DNA of 53,109 nt from Bacteroides sp. SM23_62_1 (GCA_001304505.1 LJUQ01000003.1:1-53109); one strand, 5' to 3'. Positions 1 to 10,232 are shown, counted from the first letter of the stretch. Notes: generated from the sequence alone by a model not told the origin. Program-made: numbers and translations.

Positions 1-1
1 G

Positions 2-577
2 TATGAGCTGTCTTCAAAAGTTAACAAAGCAAATGATCCTTTACTTGAAAAAGACTGGAATTACCTTCAGGTGAGTGATCACTTTTATTATATGTGTACA
101 AAGTTCTTCTCAGATGGAGCTGTTCATTCATATTTCAATCCATATGCATCCCCATATGATGCATTCATTAATTATATGAATATTCTGAGTGATTTTGCCA
201 TCAGGGTTAATACAGCTGTTCCCGAATCCGATATTGAGCAGGAGATTGCCAATCTTACAAGTATCATAAAGGAAAAAGACAAATTGATTGAAAAATATTC
301 AGCTGAACTTGAACGATTATCTTCGGATGTGTCTGTTGCTTCGGCAGAAGAATTAAATAAAATATCCTTAAAACCTAAAAAAAGTCATAAACCATCGGTT
401 TCTTCAGTTAAGAAAAAGGTTAGTAAAAAACCAGTCCAATCCACCAAACCTTTAAGGATTGCGCATCCTGAAAAAACAGAAAAGCCCCGAAAAACAAGGA
501 TATCGACATTAAATACTGGTGATACTGCAGGCAAAGAAAGAGTAAAAAAATCAACAGGGATAAAGAATAAAAAGTAA
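2..577 (+). CDS. Glycoside hydrolase family 57 alpha-amylase-like protein, C-terminal part (5' truncated by window edge), with coiled-coil and Lys-rich tail
   Basis: Open frame continues upstream of the called GTG at 71: YELSSKVNKANDPLLEKDWNYLQVSDHFYYMCTKFFSDGAVHSYFNPYASPYDAFINYMNILSDF, typical of the C-terminal region of GH57 amylases; adjacent to glycogen genes. Confidence 0.75.
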   Translation, partial: YELSSKVNKANDPLLEKDWNYLQVSDHFYYMCTKFFSDGAVHSYFNPYASPYDAFINYMNILSDFAIRVNTAVPESDIEQEIANLTSIIKEKDKLIEKYSAELERLSSDVSVASAEELNKISLKPKKSHKPSVSSVKKKVSKKPVQSTKPLRIAHPEKTEKPRKTRISTLNTGDTAGKERVKKSTGIKNKK

Positions 578-619
578 TTCCTGAAATCTTATTTTTGGAG
601 CTTAAAATTTACACGAAAC

Positions 620-3600
620 ATGGAAAGAAATAAGCTGGTTCCTGACTATCTTTTTGAAGTCAGCTGGGAGGTATGCAATAAAGTGGGAGGTATCCATACA
701 GTGTTGTCGACAAAAGCAAAGACCCTGAGGGCTGATCTTGACGACAGACATATCCTGATCGGTCCTGATGTCTGGAGGGATTCTGAGGCAAATCCGGAAT
801 TTGAGGAAGATACAAATCTTTACAGGGAGTGGAAGAGAAAAGCCCTTGAAGAGGGGATCAGAATCAGAATAGGACGCTGGAAGATAAGTAGCAGACCTGT
901 TGCAATCCTTTTGGATTTCACCACATATATATCCAGGAAGGATGAAATATTCAGCAAGTTATGGGAAAGCTTCAAGCTGGATTCCATTTCCGGTCAGTGG
1001 GATTACATCGAACCGGCATTGTTTGGTTATGCAGCGGGTAATGTCATAAATAGCTTCATCAACTTTAATCTGAATCCCAGGACGAGCATTGTTGCCCATT
1101 TTCACGAATGGATGACAGGGGCCGGTTTATTATATCTGAAGGAATATGTACCACAGGTAGCGACTGTATTTACAACACATGCAACAGTGATTGGGCGATC
1201 GATTGCAGGAAACCAGCTTCCTCTTTACAGTCGCCTCGATCAGTATGATGGTGATGTAAAGTCGAATGATTTCAATGTCGTTTCAAAGCAATCACTTGAG
1301 AAGCTTGCCGCCCAGAACGCAGATGCTTTTACCACCGTCAGTGAGATTACGGCCAGAGAGTGTACACAGTTTCTGAAAAAGGAGGTGGATATTATCACAC
1401 CGAACGGTTTCGATGATTCATTTGTGCCTCAGGGTGATGATTTTATCCGCAAAAGCCAGGAAGCCAGGGAATTATTACGGAATGTCAGTGAGACAATCCT
1501 TGGATACAGGTTAAAAAATGAACCTTTAATGGTTGCTACTAGTGGGAGATATGAATTCAGAAACAAAGGCCTGGATGTGTTTATTGATGCACTTGGAGAA
1601 CTCAATACTCAGGATCTCACACGTGAAATAATTGCATATATCTGGATCCCTGCACATCATTATGGACCACGAAAAGACCTCCTTGAAGCCCTCGAATCGG
1701 GGAATCTTCTTGATGCTAACGCCTCATGCCAGACACATTACCTTCATAATCCTGAAAATGATCCAATCATTAAGGGGATCATCAAACAGGGACTGGACAA
1801 TAGTCTATCGACGAAAGTCAAAGTAATCTTTGTACCATCTTATCTTCAGGGTAGTGATGGGATCTTCAATAAATCATATTATGATCTCCTTATTGGCATG
1901 GATATTACAGTATTTCCTTCGTATTATGAACCCTGGGGTTATACACCGCTTGAAAGCCTGGCATTCCACATACCTACAATCACTACTTCACTTGCAGGAT
2001 TTGGTCTATGGGTCAGGAAGAATTATCAGAAACCTGAAAATGGCATAACTATTATTGAAAGGGATGATCAGAACTTTGATACAGCGGCTACTTTCATCAT
2101 GAAGTCACTTCTGGACTATAGCAGGTTATCACCTGATCAGACAGAGAAAGCACGCCAATCTGCATATGATATTTCAAGAATGGCATTGTGGACCAATTTC
2201 ATAGAATATTACAAGATAGCTTATGACACTGCTCTTTATATTTCAAAACACCGCACGAATCTCTATTTCGATACCGGCAAGCCTGAGGTGGCAACAGCTC
2301 AGGTCATTTCCAGTAAGCCTGAATGGAAAACATTTGTTGTCGAAGAAAATATACCTGAAAAGCTTAAAGCCCTGGAGGATTTATCCAGAAATCTCTGGTG
2401 GTCTTGGAATCACAATGCCATGGAGCTTTTCAGTTCAATTGATGAGGATTTGTGGGAAGAATCCAACAGGAATCCGATAATATTTCTTCAAAAGATTCCA
2501 CTGGCTCAATTACAAAAGCTCGAGAAGGATCGCGAATTTCTGAAAAGACTGGATCGTATCACCTCAGAGTTCCATGCTTACATGGCTGCAGGAGAAAAAA
2601 AAGAAAGACCCAAAATCGCATATTTTAGTATGGAGTTTGGTCTTCATGATTCTCTGCGTATCTATTCAGGGGGGCTGGGTGTGTTGGCAGGAGATTATCT
2701 GAAAGAGGCAAGTGATTCAAACCGTGATTTGGTAGGAATTGGATTATTGTATAAGTATGGCTACTTCACACAGGTAGTATCGGCCAGTGGGGAGCAGATC
2801 GTGTCCGATGATCCCCAGGACTTCTCAAGTACTCCTGCTCAGCCTGTGAGGAATACAAAAGGTAAGTGGAAGACTATTACAATAAAACTCCCGGGAAGAA
2901 ACCTGCTTGCCAGGATATGGAAAGTTAATGTTGGACGTATTGAGCTGTATCTCCTGGATACTGATTTTGAAGAAAATATCGAACAGGACAGGACGATTAC
3001 CCATTTTCTTTATGGCGGGGATGATGATAACCGTTTCAAACAGGAGTTGCTCCTCGGAGTGGGAGGCATCAGGGCACTTCATGTATTGAACATCATTCCT
3101 GATCTTTATCACAGCAATGAAGGTCATTCGGCATTTATCGGACTGGAAAGATTAAGGGAGATCATTCAGAAAAATAATTTGAAATTCCAGGAAGCCCTGG
3201 AGGTTGTCCGTGCATCTACCCTTTTTACCACACATACGCCTGTGCCTGCCGGCCATGATACCTTTGATGAAGGCCTGGTCAGGACTTATCTGGCACATTA
3301 TCCTGACCGGCTCGGGATTACATGGAACCATATGATACAACTGGGGAAATTAAATCCCGACGATAAAAATGAACGGTTCTCCATGAGTTATCTGGCCATC
3401 AATCTTTCACAGGAAGTCAATGGAGTTAGCCGACTTCATGGAACAGTCGCCCAGAAGATGTTTTCTGATATCTGGAAAGGCTATACAGCAGATGAGTTGT
3501 ATATCGGTTATGTAACAAATGGTGTTCATGTACCTACCTGGATGGCCAGGGGATGGATTGATCTGTATACTGCACGACTCGATGAAGAATTTATTATGAA

Positions 3601-4855
3601 GCAATATGAAAAGGATACCTGGGGAAAAATATACAAGGTTCCTGACCAGTATATCTGGGATTTACGAAATCAGCAACGGGAAAAACTTATCGGGTTTATC
3701 AAGAGCAGCCTTAAAAATGCCATGGTTAAGAGACTGGAGAATCCGAGAATCATAATGGAAGCTGAAGAAAAATTCAGGGGCGATATTCTGACTATAGGTT
3801 TTGCCAGGCGTTTTGCAACCTATAAAAGAGCATATCTACTATTTCGTGATCCTGAAAGACTGGCATCCATTGTTAATCATTCTGACAGACCGGTACAATT
3901 TGTTTTTGCCGGCAAAGCTCATCCGAGAGATAAGGCGGGACAGGATCTTATCCGGATGGTTGTTGAAATGTCGAAAAGACCGGAATTCACTGGCAGAATT
4001 ATCTTTTTGCAGAATTATGATATCAGCCTGGCACAAAAACTGGTTCAGGGAATGGATATCTGGCTGAATACACCTACCCGTCCACTGGAAGCCTCCGGAA
4101 CAAGTGGTCAGAAGGTAATTATGAATGGGGGATTACATTTCAGCGTTCTTGACGGCTGGTGGGCAGAAGGCTATGTCGAAGGCGCAGGATGGGCCATTCC
4201 TGAAGAAAGAACCTACGATAGCCAGGATTATCAGGATGAACTTGATGCTGAAACAATTTATACACTTCTGGAAGATGAAATAGCACCGGCATTCTATACA
4301 AGGAATGATGATGGAATTCCTGAAAGATGGATCCAATTTATTAAAAAATCAATTGCTGAAATAGCACCGAATTTTACCATGAACAGAATGCTGATGGATT
4401 ACGAACAGAAATACTATCTAAAATTATTTGAGCGATCCGTTAAGATGCGTGCAAATGACTATCAGCTTGCAACGGAAATAACGAAGTGGAAGAAACAGAT
4501 TACACATGCATGGAATAATATTATGATTTTATCTTTTCAACATCCTGATATTTCAAGAACATCTGTGACACTTGGGAATGCATATAATGCAGAAGTGACC
4601 ATTGATCTTAATGGATTATCACCAGATGAAATAGGTGTTGAAGTAGTAATCAGGAACTTTGGACCGGGTGATCAATGTATAAAACAAACCTGCTCGATTG
4701 AACTCAAGATGCAGAGTATAATTAATGGAACGGCTTTATATTCCGGGGCTATCACTCCTGTTAAACCAGGTGTATTTGAGTACGGGATCAGGATATTTCC
4801 GAAACATAAAGACTTGCCTCACAGACAGGATTTCGCACTTGTAAAATGGGTATAG
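620..4855 (+). CDS. Fusion protein: GT3-type glycogen synthase (N-term) + GT35 alpha-glucan phosphorylase (C-term)
   Basis: N-term LFEVSWEVCNKVGGIHTVLSTKA, PSYYEPWGYTPLESLAF (GT3 glycogen synthase); C-term LSRNLWWSWNHNAMELF, IAYFSMEFGLHDSLRIYSGGLGVLAGDYLKEASD, EASGTSGQKVIMNGGLHFSVLDGWWAEGY (alpha-glucan phosphorylase). Confidence 0.9.
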   Translation: MERNKLVPDYLFEVSWEVCNKVGGIHTVLSTKAKTLRADLDDRHILIGPDVWRDSEANPEFEEDTNLYREWKRKALEEGIRIRIGRWKISSRPVAILLDFTTYISRKDEIFSKLWESFKLDSISGQWDYIEPALFGYAAGNVINSFINFNLNPRTSIVAHFHEWMTGAGLLYLKEYVPQVATVFTTHATVIGRSIAGNQLPLYSRLDQYDGDVKSNDFNVVSKQSLEKLAAQNADAFTTVSEITARECTQFLKKEVDIITPNGFDDSFVPQGDDFIRKSQEARELLRNVSETILGYRLKNEPLMVATSGRYEFRNKGLDVFIDALGELNTQDLTREIIAYIWIPAHHYGPRKDLLEALESGNLLDANASCQTHYLHNPENDPIIKGIIKQGLDNSLSTKVKVIFVPSYLQGSDGIFNKSYYDLLIGMDITVFPSYYEPWGYTPLESLAFHIPTITTSLAGFGLWVRKNYQKPENGITIIERDDQNFDTAATFIMKSLLDYSRLSPDQTEKARQSAYDISRMALWTNFIEYYKIAYDTALYISKHRTNLYFDTGKPEVATAQVISSKPEWKTFVVEENIPEKLKALEDLSRNLWWSWNHNAMELFSSIDEDLWEESNRNPIIFLQKIPLAQLQKLEKDREFLKRLDRITSEFHAYMAAGEKKERPKIAYFSMEFGLHDSLRIYSGGLGVLAGDYLKEASDSNRDLVGIGLLYKYGYFTQVVSASGEQIVSDDPQDFSSTPAQPVRNTKGKWKTITIKLPGRNLLARIWKVNVGRIELYLLDTDFEENIEQDRTITHFLYGGDDDNRFKQELLLGVGGIRALHVLNIIPDLYHSNEGHSAFIGLERLREIIQKNNLKFQEALEVVRASTLFTTHTPVPAGHDTFDEGLVRTYLAHYPDRLGITWNHMIQLGKLNPDDKNERFSMSYLAINLSQEVNGVSRLHGTVAQKMFSDIWKGYTADELYIGYVTNGVHVPTWMARGWIDLYTARLDEEFIMKQYEKDTWGKIYKVPDQYIWDLRNQQREKLIGFIKSSLKNAMVKRLENPRIIMEAEEKFRGDILTIGFARRFATYKRAYLLFRDPERLASIVNHSDRPVQFVFAGKAHPRDKAGQDLIRMVVEMSKRPEFTGRIIFLQNYDISLAQKLVQGMDIWLNTPTRPLEASGTSGQKVIMNGGLHFSVLDGWWAEGYVEGAGWAIPEERTYDSQDYQDELDAETIYTLLEDEIAPAFYTRNDDGIPERWIQFIKKSIAEIAPNFTMNRMLMDYEQKYYLKLFERSVKMRANDYQLATEITKWKKQITHAWNNIMILSFQHPDISRTSVTLGNAYNAEVTIDLNGLSPDEIGVEVVIRNFGPGDQCIKQTCSIELKMQSIINGTALYSGAITPVKPGVFEYGIRIFPKHKDLPHRQDFALVKWV

Positions 4856-4968
4856 AATAATTTGAATATTTAACGTTTTATGCTATTGGATAATGTAAAT
4901 TGTTGAAGATAAAACTTCCATAAAAAGCAGGGCCGCCGGCGCTGTCTCATGTAAATTTAATTAATAAT

Positions 4969-5092
4969 AACGCGTTGTGCGGTTAAATAATGCATGATAA
5001 TGAATATTATATTTTATATCAGGCCGTGCCGCCGGCGCGGCCTGATATAAATCTGATTAACAATATGATCGTCTATAACAACACAACACTTT
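4969..5092. repeat. Palindromic intergenic element, copy 1 (124 bp)
   Basis: AACGCGTTGTGC...TTTATATCAGGCCGYGCCGCCGGCGCGGCCTGATATAAA...CACAACAC; aligned by eye with 10276-10399. Confidence 0.85.
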
Positions 5093-5154
5093 TAATAATA
5101 ATATCGCCGTAATGGTACAATGCGTTTGAATATTTAATAAAGTTTTTTCAAAAA

Positions 5155-7173
5155 TTAATTACCATATACCCTCCTGGTAACAATTCTTTTAAAAACCAAT
5201 GCTGATCTGGCAGGAAGATAAACCTTGATCATATGTCTTGGTGCCGTGGAGTAATCAGGAAAGGAATAAAAAATCATTGAAGTGTCAACCAGTCCCTGTC
5301 CACCAAATTCACCTGCATCCGTGTTCAGAACAATTTGATACTTGCCGGGTTCGACAGCAAAACCATAATCTGTGAACGACTTTTGCGGATTAAAATTAAA
5401 CGCAAAAATCAACAGACCGCGTTCAAAAAACAGTACCTGGTCTCCCTGGTTAGCAGTAATCAGACGTGGCCACTGTTCATGAAGAATATTTTCTTTTGTA
5501 ATCAATGAAATCATCTCCCTGTCAAAAGCTCCAAGGAATTTATATCTCAGATCGGGATGGTCAATAAGGTTCCATTGCCGGCGGGCATAATGATATGACC
5601 AGTTATTTCCTTCTCTCGGAAAGTCTATCCATTCAGGATGTCCGAATTCATTTCCCATAAAATTGAGGTATCCACCTCCCGATGTGGCAATCGTAATTAA
5701 CCTGATCATTTTGTGCAGAGAAATACCCCTGTCAATGATCAGATTTGTACTTGACAGGTTCATATAATCATACATTTCCTTATCCATCAGGCGGAAGATA
5801 ATTGTTTTATCTCCAACAAGGGCCTGGTCGTGAGATTCTGCGTATGAAATAGTTTTTTCATCATCCCTTTTACGGGTCAGTTCATAGTATAATTCTGAAA
5901 TATCCCATGATTCATCCTGCCGTTCTTTGATAATTTTTATCCAATAATCAGGTGTACCCATTGCCAGGCGGTAGTCAAAACCTATACCACCGTCGTCAAA
6001 AGAAGTTGCCAGCCCGGGCATCCCGCTCATTTCTTCAGCAATGGTAATGGATCCCGGATTTACCTGTTTGATCAGCCTGTTTGCCAGCATAAGATATTGA
6101 ATGGCATCTTCGTCCTGCTGACCATCGAAATACATTTCGTAGCTGGTAAAGTCTCTTGAAAGTCCGTGATCAAGATAAAGCATGCTGGTAACCCCGTCGA
6201 AGCGAAAGCCATCAAATCTGAATTCTTCCAGCCAATATCTGCAATTTGAGAGCAGGAAATGAAGAACCTCGTTCTTCCCGTAATTAAAGCAGAGAGAATC
6301 CCATGCAATATGATCCCTGCGGGGTCCATCATGAAAGTACTGGTAGGGCGTTCCATCAAACCTGGCCAGTCCCTCGACTTCATTTTTTACCGAATGTGAA
6401 TGAACGAGATCCATGATCACCGCTATTCCTTCCTGATGTGCTGCATCGATAAGTTCCTTCAATTCATCGGGTGTACCAAAGCGTGATGAGGGAGCGAAAA
6501 AACTGGATACATGATAGCCAAAAGATCCATAATAGGGATGTTCCTGAACAGCCATCAATTGAATGGTATTATAACCTCCTTTAATAATACGTGGAAGAAC
6601 ATTCTGTCTGAATTCATTAAAAGTAGCCACCCTGCATTCTTCAGAGGCCATACCAATGTGAGTTTCATAGATTATGGGAGGACGGGCCGACATATTGATC
6701 CAGTCTTTCTTCCTGGTATAGGATTTTTCAGGTGCCCAGACCTGTGCATTGAACATCAATGTATCCCTGTCCTGAACGACACGGTTCGCCCAGGCTGGAA
6801 TTCGGTTGCCCTGATCTCCTTTCCAGTGAACAGATAAACGATAAAGATTACCATGCTTTAATTTATCCAGGGGAAGTTTGATTTCCCAGTTTCCATAACC
6901 TTTCTTTTCCATCATGTAATCTGGAGTTTCATCCCAATTGTTGAATTCCCCTATCAGATATATTTTTTCAGCATTCGGTGCCCATTCTCTGAAGATCCAG
7001 CCATCAGTCTCCCTGTGCATCCCAAAAAATAAATGTCCTGATGCAAAGTCTTTTAAACTTGTTGCTTTTCCAACGAGTTCTGATTCTTTGTGCATTGCCC
7101 TCTCATGACGATCCGAAATTCGTCTTGAAAAAGGTTCCAGCCATGGATCATTACGGACAATATTCAATTTCAT
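5155..7173 (-). CDS. glgB: 1,4-alpha-glucan branching enzyme (CBM48 + GH13)
   Basis: IFREWAPNAEKIYLIGEFNNWDE, IAVIMDLVHSHSVKN, FDGFRFDGVTSMLY, FMGNEFGHPEWIDFPREGNNWSY. Confidence 0.93.
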   Translation of the reverse strand: MKLNIVRNDPWLEPFSRRISDRHERAMHKESELVGKATSLKDFASGHLFFGMHRETDGWIFREWAPNAEKIYLIGEFNNWDETPDYMMEKKGYGNWEIKLPLDKLKHGNLYRLSVHWKGDQGNRIPAWANRVVQDRDTLMFNAQVWAPEKSYTRKKDWINMSARPPIIYETHIGMASEECRVATFNEFRQNVLPRIIKGGYNTIQLMAVQEHPYYGSFGYHVSSFFAPSSRFGTPDELKELIDAAHQEGIAVIMDLVHSHSVKNEVEGLARFDGTPYQYFHDGPRRDHIAWDSLCFNYGKNEVLHFLLSNCRYWLEEFRFDGFRFDGVTSMLYLDHGLSRDFTSYEMYFDGQQDEDAIQYLMLANRLIKQVNPGSITIAEEMSGMPGLATSFDDGGIGFDYRLAMGTPDYWIKIIKERQDESWDISELYYELTRKRDDEKTISYAESHDQALVGDKTIIFRLMDKEMYDYMNLSSTNLIIDRGISLHKMIRLITIATSGGGYLNFMGNEFGHPEWIDFPREGNNWSYHYARRQWNLIDHPDLRYKFLGAFDREMISLITKENILHEQWPRLITANQGDQVLFFERGLLIFAFNFNPQKSFTDYGFAVEPGKYQIVLNTDAGEFGGQGLVDTSMIFYSFPDYSTAPRHMIKVYLPARSALVFKRIVTRRVYGN

Positions 7174-7512
7174 AAAATCCGGTGCTTGAATAATGTTCAG
7201 AATTCAAACATCAGTGATAATCTGAAAAATATTCCAGAGTATAAGAATATCTAATCTGCATGAAATTTAAACAATTTCTGTTGATTATGCTTAGCCTTCT
7301 TTTATTTCCTTTCTCACAGCAGATCCTAACTTCCTTAGTTTTAGCCTCAGCCATAGCCTTATTTTTTCCCGTCAGCTGAAGCTGAAATCAATTGATGCTG
7401 AGAACGGGAATCAGACTTTCTCACCATGACCTGGCTAAAAATACCAGTTATTTCTTATTCAGCTGAGACAGATCAATTTTTATTATTTTTGCAATTCTGT
7501 TTTCGGAGAGTT

Positions 7513-8469
7513 GTGCAAATACATTATAACATTGAAAATTTCAAATCAAGGAATCCGGTAGTTACAGTTGGGATCTTTGATGGTGTTCACAGAGGCCACA
7601 AGTATATCATTAACAGGTTGATTGAAATTGCAGAAGTGAAAGGAGGCGAATCTGTGGTCATCACTCTGTGGCCCCATCCAAGACATGTTCTGAATCATGA
7701 TCCCTCCCTGACAAGGCTAATTACTACCCTTGATGAAAAAATTCAGATACTGTCAGAATTTGACATAAGTCACCTGGTTATCCTTGATTTCACGCATGAA
7801 TTCAGCAGGTTGTTATCCCATGAATTTATCAAAAATATACTTGTGGATAAGATCGGGATTAAGCACCTGGTTGTTGGTTATAATCATCGTTTTGGCAATG
7901 ATCGTGAAGGAGATATTCTGCGCTTGCAGAATCATGCCAGTAAACATCATTTTACCGTCGAGCAACTTTTATCATACGGGAACGGACAACAGATTATCAG
8001 CTCTTCCCTAATCAGGGATGCCTTGTTAAATGGTGACATCAGGACAGCCAATGAATCACTCGGTCACCGGTTTTTCATATCCGGCAAAGTCATTGGAGGG
8101 AGTCGTATTGGAAGATCAATTGGTTTTCCAACGGCAAATATAAGATCGGAACATCCATTGAAACTACTACCAAAAGATGGGGTATATGCTGCGAAAGTCC
8201 TGATAAGGGATACCTGGCATTTTGGTATGCTGAATATTGGGATTCGGCCAACTATAAATGATAATCCTGAGCACAAAACCATCGAAGTGCATATAATTGA
8301 TTTTGACAAAGATATTTATAACCAGCAGGTTCGAATTGATCTGGAGGAAAGAATCAGGGATGAAATGAAATTTGCTACAGTTGATATGCTTCGTGATCAA
8401 CTACTTAAGGATAAAAAAGTTGCTCTGGAAGTTTTCAAAAGGCTGGATACGGGGAAAGGCAATACCTAG
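7513..8469 (+). CDS. ribF: Bifunctional riboflavin kinase/FAD synthetase; start moved from 7426 to GTG 7513
   Basis: VVTVGIFDGVHRGHKYII, GKVIGGSRIGRSIGFPTANI, DGVYAAKV; similarity begins only at about residue 30 of the long ORF and a TATTTTTG -7 motif lies at 7484-7491. Confidence 0.92.
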   Translation: MQIHYNIENFKSRNPVVTVGIFDGVHRGHKYIINRLIEIAEVKGGESVVITLWPHPRHVLNHDPSLTRLITTLDEKIQILSEFDISHLVILDFTHEFSRLLSHEFIKNILVDKIGIKHLVVGYNHRFGNDREGDILRLQNHASKHHFTVEQLLSYGNGQQIISSSLIRDALLNGDIRTANESLGHRFFISGKVIGGSRIGRSIGFPTANIRSEHPLKLLPKDGVYAAKVLIRDTWHFGMLNIGIRPTINDNPEHKTIEVHIIDFDKDIYNQQVRIDLEERIRDEMKFATVDMLRDQLLKDKKVALEVFKRLDTGKGNT

Positions 8470-8507
8470 AATAAAAAGATTCCGGTATGGGAATTATAAG
8501 TAACTTT

Positions 8508-8570
8508 GTACTCACCCCCCTTATTATTCCCCCCTCTTTCCCGAGAGAGGGGGGCCAGGGGGGTGAGTAC
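8508..8570. repeat. Nested palindrome GTACTCACCCCCC...GGGGGGTGAGTAC (13-bp outer, 9-bp inner stem)
   Basis: Outer arms 8508-8520/8558-8570; inner CCCCCCTCT 8529-8537 / AGAGGGGGG 8546-8554. Confidence 0.9.
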
Positions 8571-8620
8571 ATAAGTATAGGAATAAGTCTTTAAAGAAGC
8601 ACATCAAGTCAATAATTATT

Positions 8621-10045
8621 ATGAAGAATTCTGAAACAATGGTAGAATCATTGCCCCATAAAGTAAAAGATGTTGAACTGGCTGATTTTGGCCGGAAGGA
8701 AATTGAAATAGCTGAAAAAGAGATGCCGGGATTGATGACTATCCGCAAAAAATATACATCTTCCAAACCTCTTAAAGGTGCGAGGATTACTGGTTCTTTG
8801 CATATGACAGTGCAGACGGCGGTGTTGATTGAGACACTTAAGGAGCTTGGAGCTGAGGTAAGATGGGCAAGCTGTAATATTTTCTCAACACAGGATCATG
8901 CTGCGGCAGCAATTGCAAAAGCAGGTATTCCTGTTTTTGCATGGAAAGGAGAGACGCTGGAAGAATACTGGTGGTGTACCGAACAGGCACTTACATTTCC
9001 AGGTGGACTTGGTCCAACCACCATTGTCGATGATGGTGGCGATGCCACATTGCTCGTTCATAAAGGATACGAGGCTGAAGAAAACCCATCGATCCTGGAT
9101 AAAAAGCCTGATAATAAGGAAGAAGGTGTTATACTGAAGAAACTCAGGGAGACACTGAATGCTGATCCGGAGAAATGGCACCGTATAGCTCCTCATATCA
9201 GAGGTGTATCGGAAGAAACAACAACCGGTGTACACAGGCTTTATCAGATGTATGAGAATAAAAAACTTCTTTTCCCCGCAATCAATGTGAATGATTCCGT
9301 CACAAAATCAAAATTCGATAATCTGTATGGATGCAGAGAGTCTCTTGCTGACGGGATAAAACGAGCTACTGATGTCATGATAGCGGGGAAAGTGGTGGTG
9401 GTACTTGGGTATGGAGATGTGGGCAAAGGCTCTGCACGGTCGATGAAGGCTTATGGATCAAGGGTTATCGTTACAGAAATTGATCCTATTTGTGCTCTTC
9501 AGGCTGCCATGGAAGGATTTGAAGTAAAAACCATCGAAGACTCCCTTGCCGAAGGTAATATATATGTCACCGCAACAGGAAATAGGGATGTTATTACTAT
9601 TGAACATATGGCCGCCATGAAAGACCAATCCATTGTATGTAACATAGGACATTTTGATAATGAAATACAGGTAGATAAACTGGACAAGTATCCCGGCATT
9701 AAAAAGATCAATATCAAGCCGCAGGTAGACAAATATATATTCCCGGATGGCCATGCCATTTTTCTTCTTGCAGAAGGCAGACTGGTAAATCTCGGTTGTG
9801 CAACAGGACACGCTTCTTTTGTCATGAGCAATTCATTTACAAACCAGACACTTGCGCAGATAAGCTTCTATCAGAATGATTATGACCTGGGTGTTTACAT
9901 GTTACCCAAAAAACTAGACGAGGAAGTGGCACGCCTTCATCTCGATCAACTGGGTGTTAAATTGACCAGGCTGACAAAAGAGCAGGCAGATTATATTGGC
10001 GTATCGCAGGATGGACCATATAAACCGGACCACTATAGATATTAA
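8621..10045 (+). CDS. ahcY: Adenosylhomocysteinase
   Basis: [61 protein letters not shown]-terminal [11 protein letters not shown]. Confidence 0.97.
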   Translation: MKNSETMVESLPHKVKDVELADFGRKEIEIAEKEMPGLMTIRKKYTSSKPLKGARITGSLHMTVQTAVLIETLKELGAEVRWASCNIFSTQDHAAAAIAKAGIPVFAWKGETLEEYWWCTEQALTFPGGLGPTTIVDDGGDATLLVHKGYEAEENPSILDKKPDNKEEGVILKKLRETLNADPEKWHRIAPHIRGVSEETTTGVHRLYQMYENKKLLFPAINVNDSVTKSKFDNLYGCRESLADGIKRATDVMIAGKVVVVLGYGDVGKGSARSMKAYGSRVIVTEIDPICALQAAMEGFEVKTIEDSLAEGNIYVTATGNRDVITIEHMAAMKDQSIVCNIGHFDNEIQVDKLDKYPGIKKINIKPQVDKYIFPDGHAIFLLAEGRLVNLGCATGHASFVMSNSFTNQTLAQISFYQNDYDLGVYMLPKKLDEEVARLHLDQLGVKLTRLTKEQADYIGVSQDGPYKPDHYRY

Positions 10046-10134
10046 ATCAGGGCTGTATCACGGACATCCTGGATATTCTACGGGGAGAGGGTAAACCATC
10101 AGGATCTTTGTTTATATACCGGCGGGGATTTCTA

Positions 10135-10232
10135 ATCTGCTTCTACCAGTGATGAAGTGAATATCCCGGCTGGAAAATGTACCCGCCTGCTTCTAATGAT
10201 GAATTGAATGTCCCGGCTTTCCAGCCGGGACA
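10135..10232. repeat. Direct repeat (CTGCTTCTA...TGATGAA.TGAAT.TCCCGGCT) x2 ending in a 13-bp hairpin
   Basis: Two imperfect tandem copies; hairpin GAATGTCCCGGCT-TTCC-AGCCGGGACATTC. Confidence 0.75.

Noticed and set aside
2825-4336. Several 60-103 aa ORFs inside the GT3-GT35 gene
   Set aside because: Out-of-frame or antisense within a clearly coding gene; same reasoning applied to other small ORFs inside recQ, trp genes, glgB, etc.
4969-5092. Integron attC site (AAC...GTT boxes, long imperfect hairpin)
   Set aside because: Outer boxes do not fit RYYYAAC / GTTRRRY in copies 1 and 2 (only the 20731-20835 element ends in GTTAAAT); no cassette array or integrase in the window. Kept as a palindromic repeat.
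7261-7430. N-terminal extension of ribF (ORF start 7426)
   Set aside because: Extension overlaps a -7 promoter-like motif and has no RibF similarity; start placed at 7513.
8470-8620. SAH/SAM riboswitch upstream of ahcY
   Set aside because: The sequence is a nested C-run/G-run palindrome also found inside the trp operon; no recognisable riboswitch core by eye.
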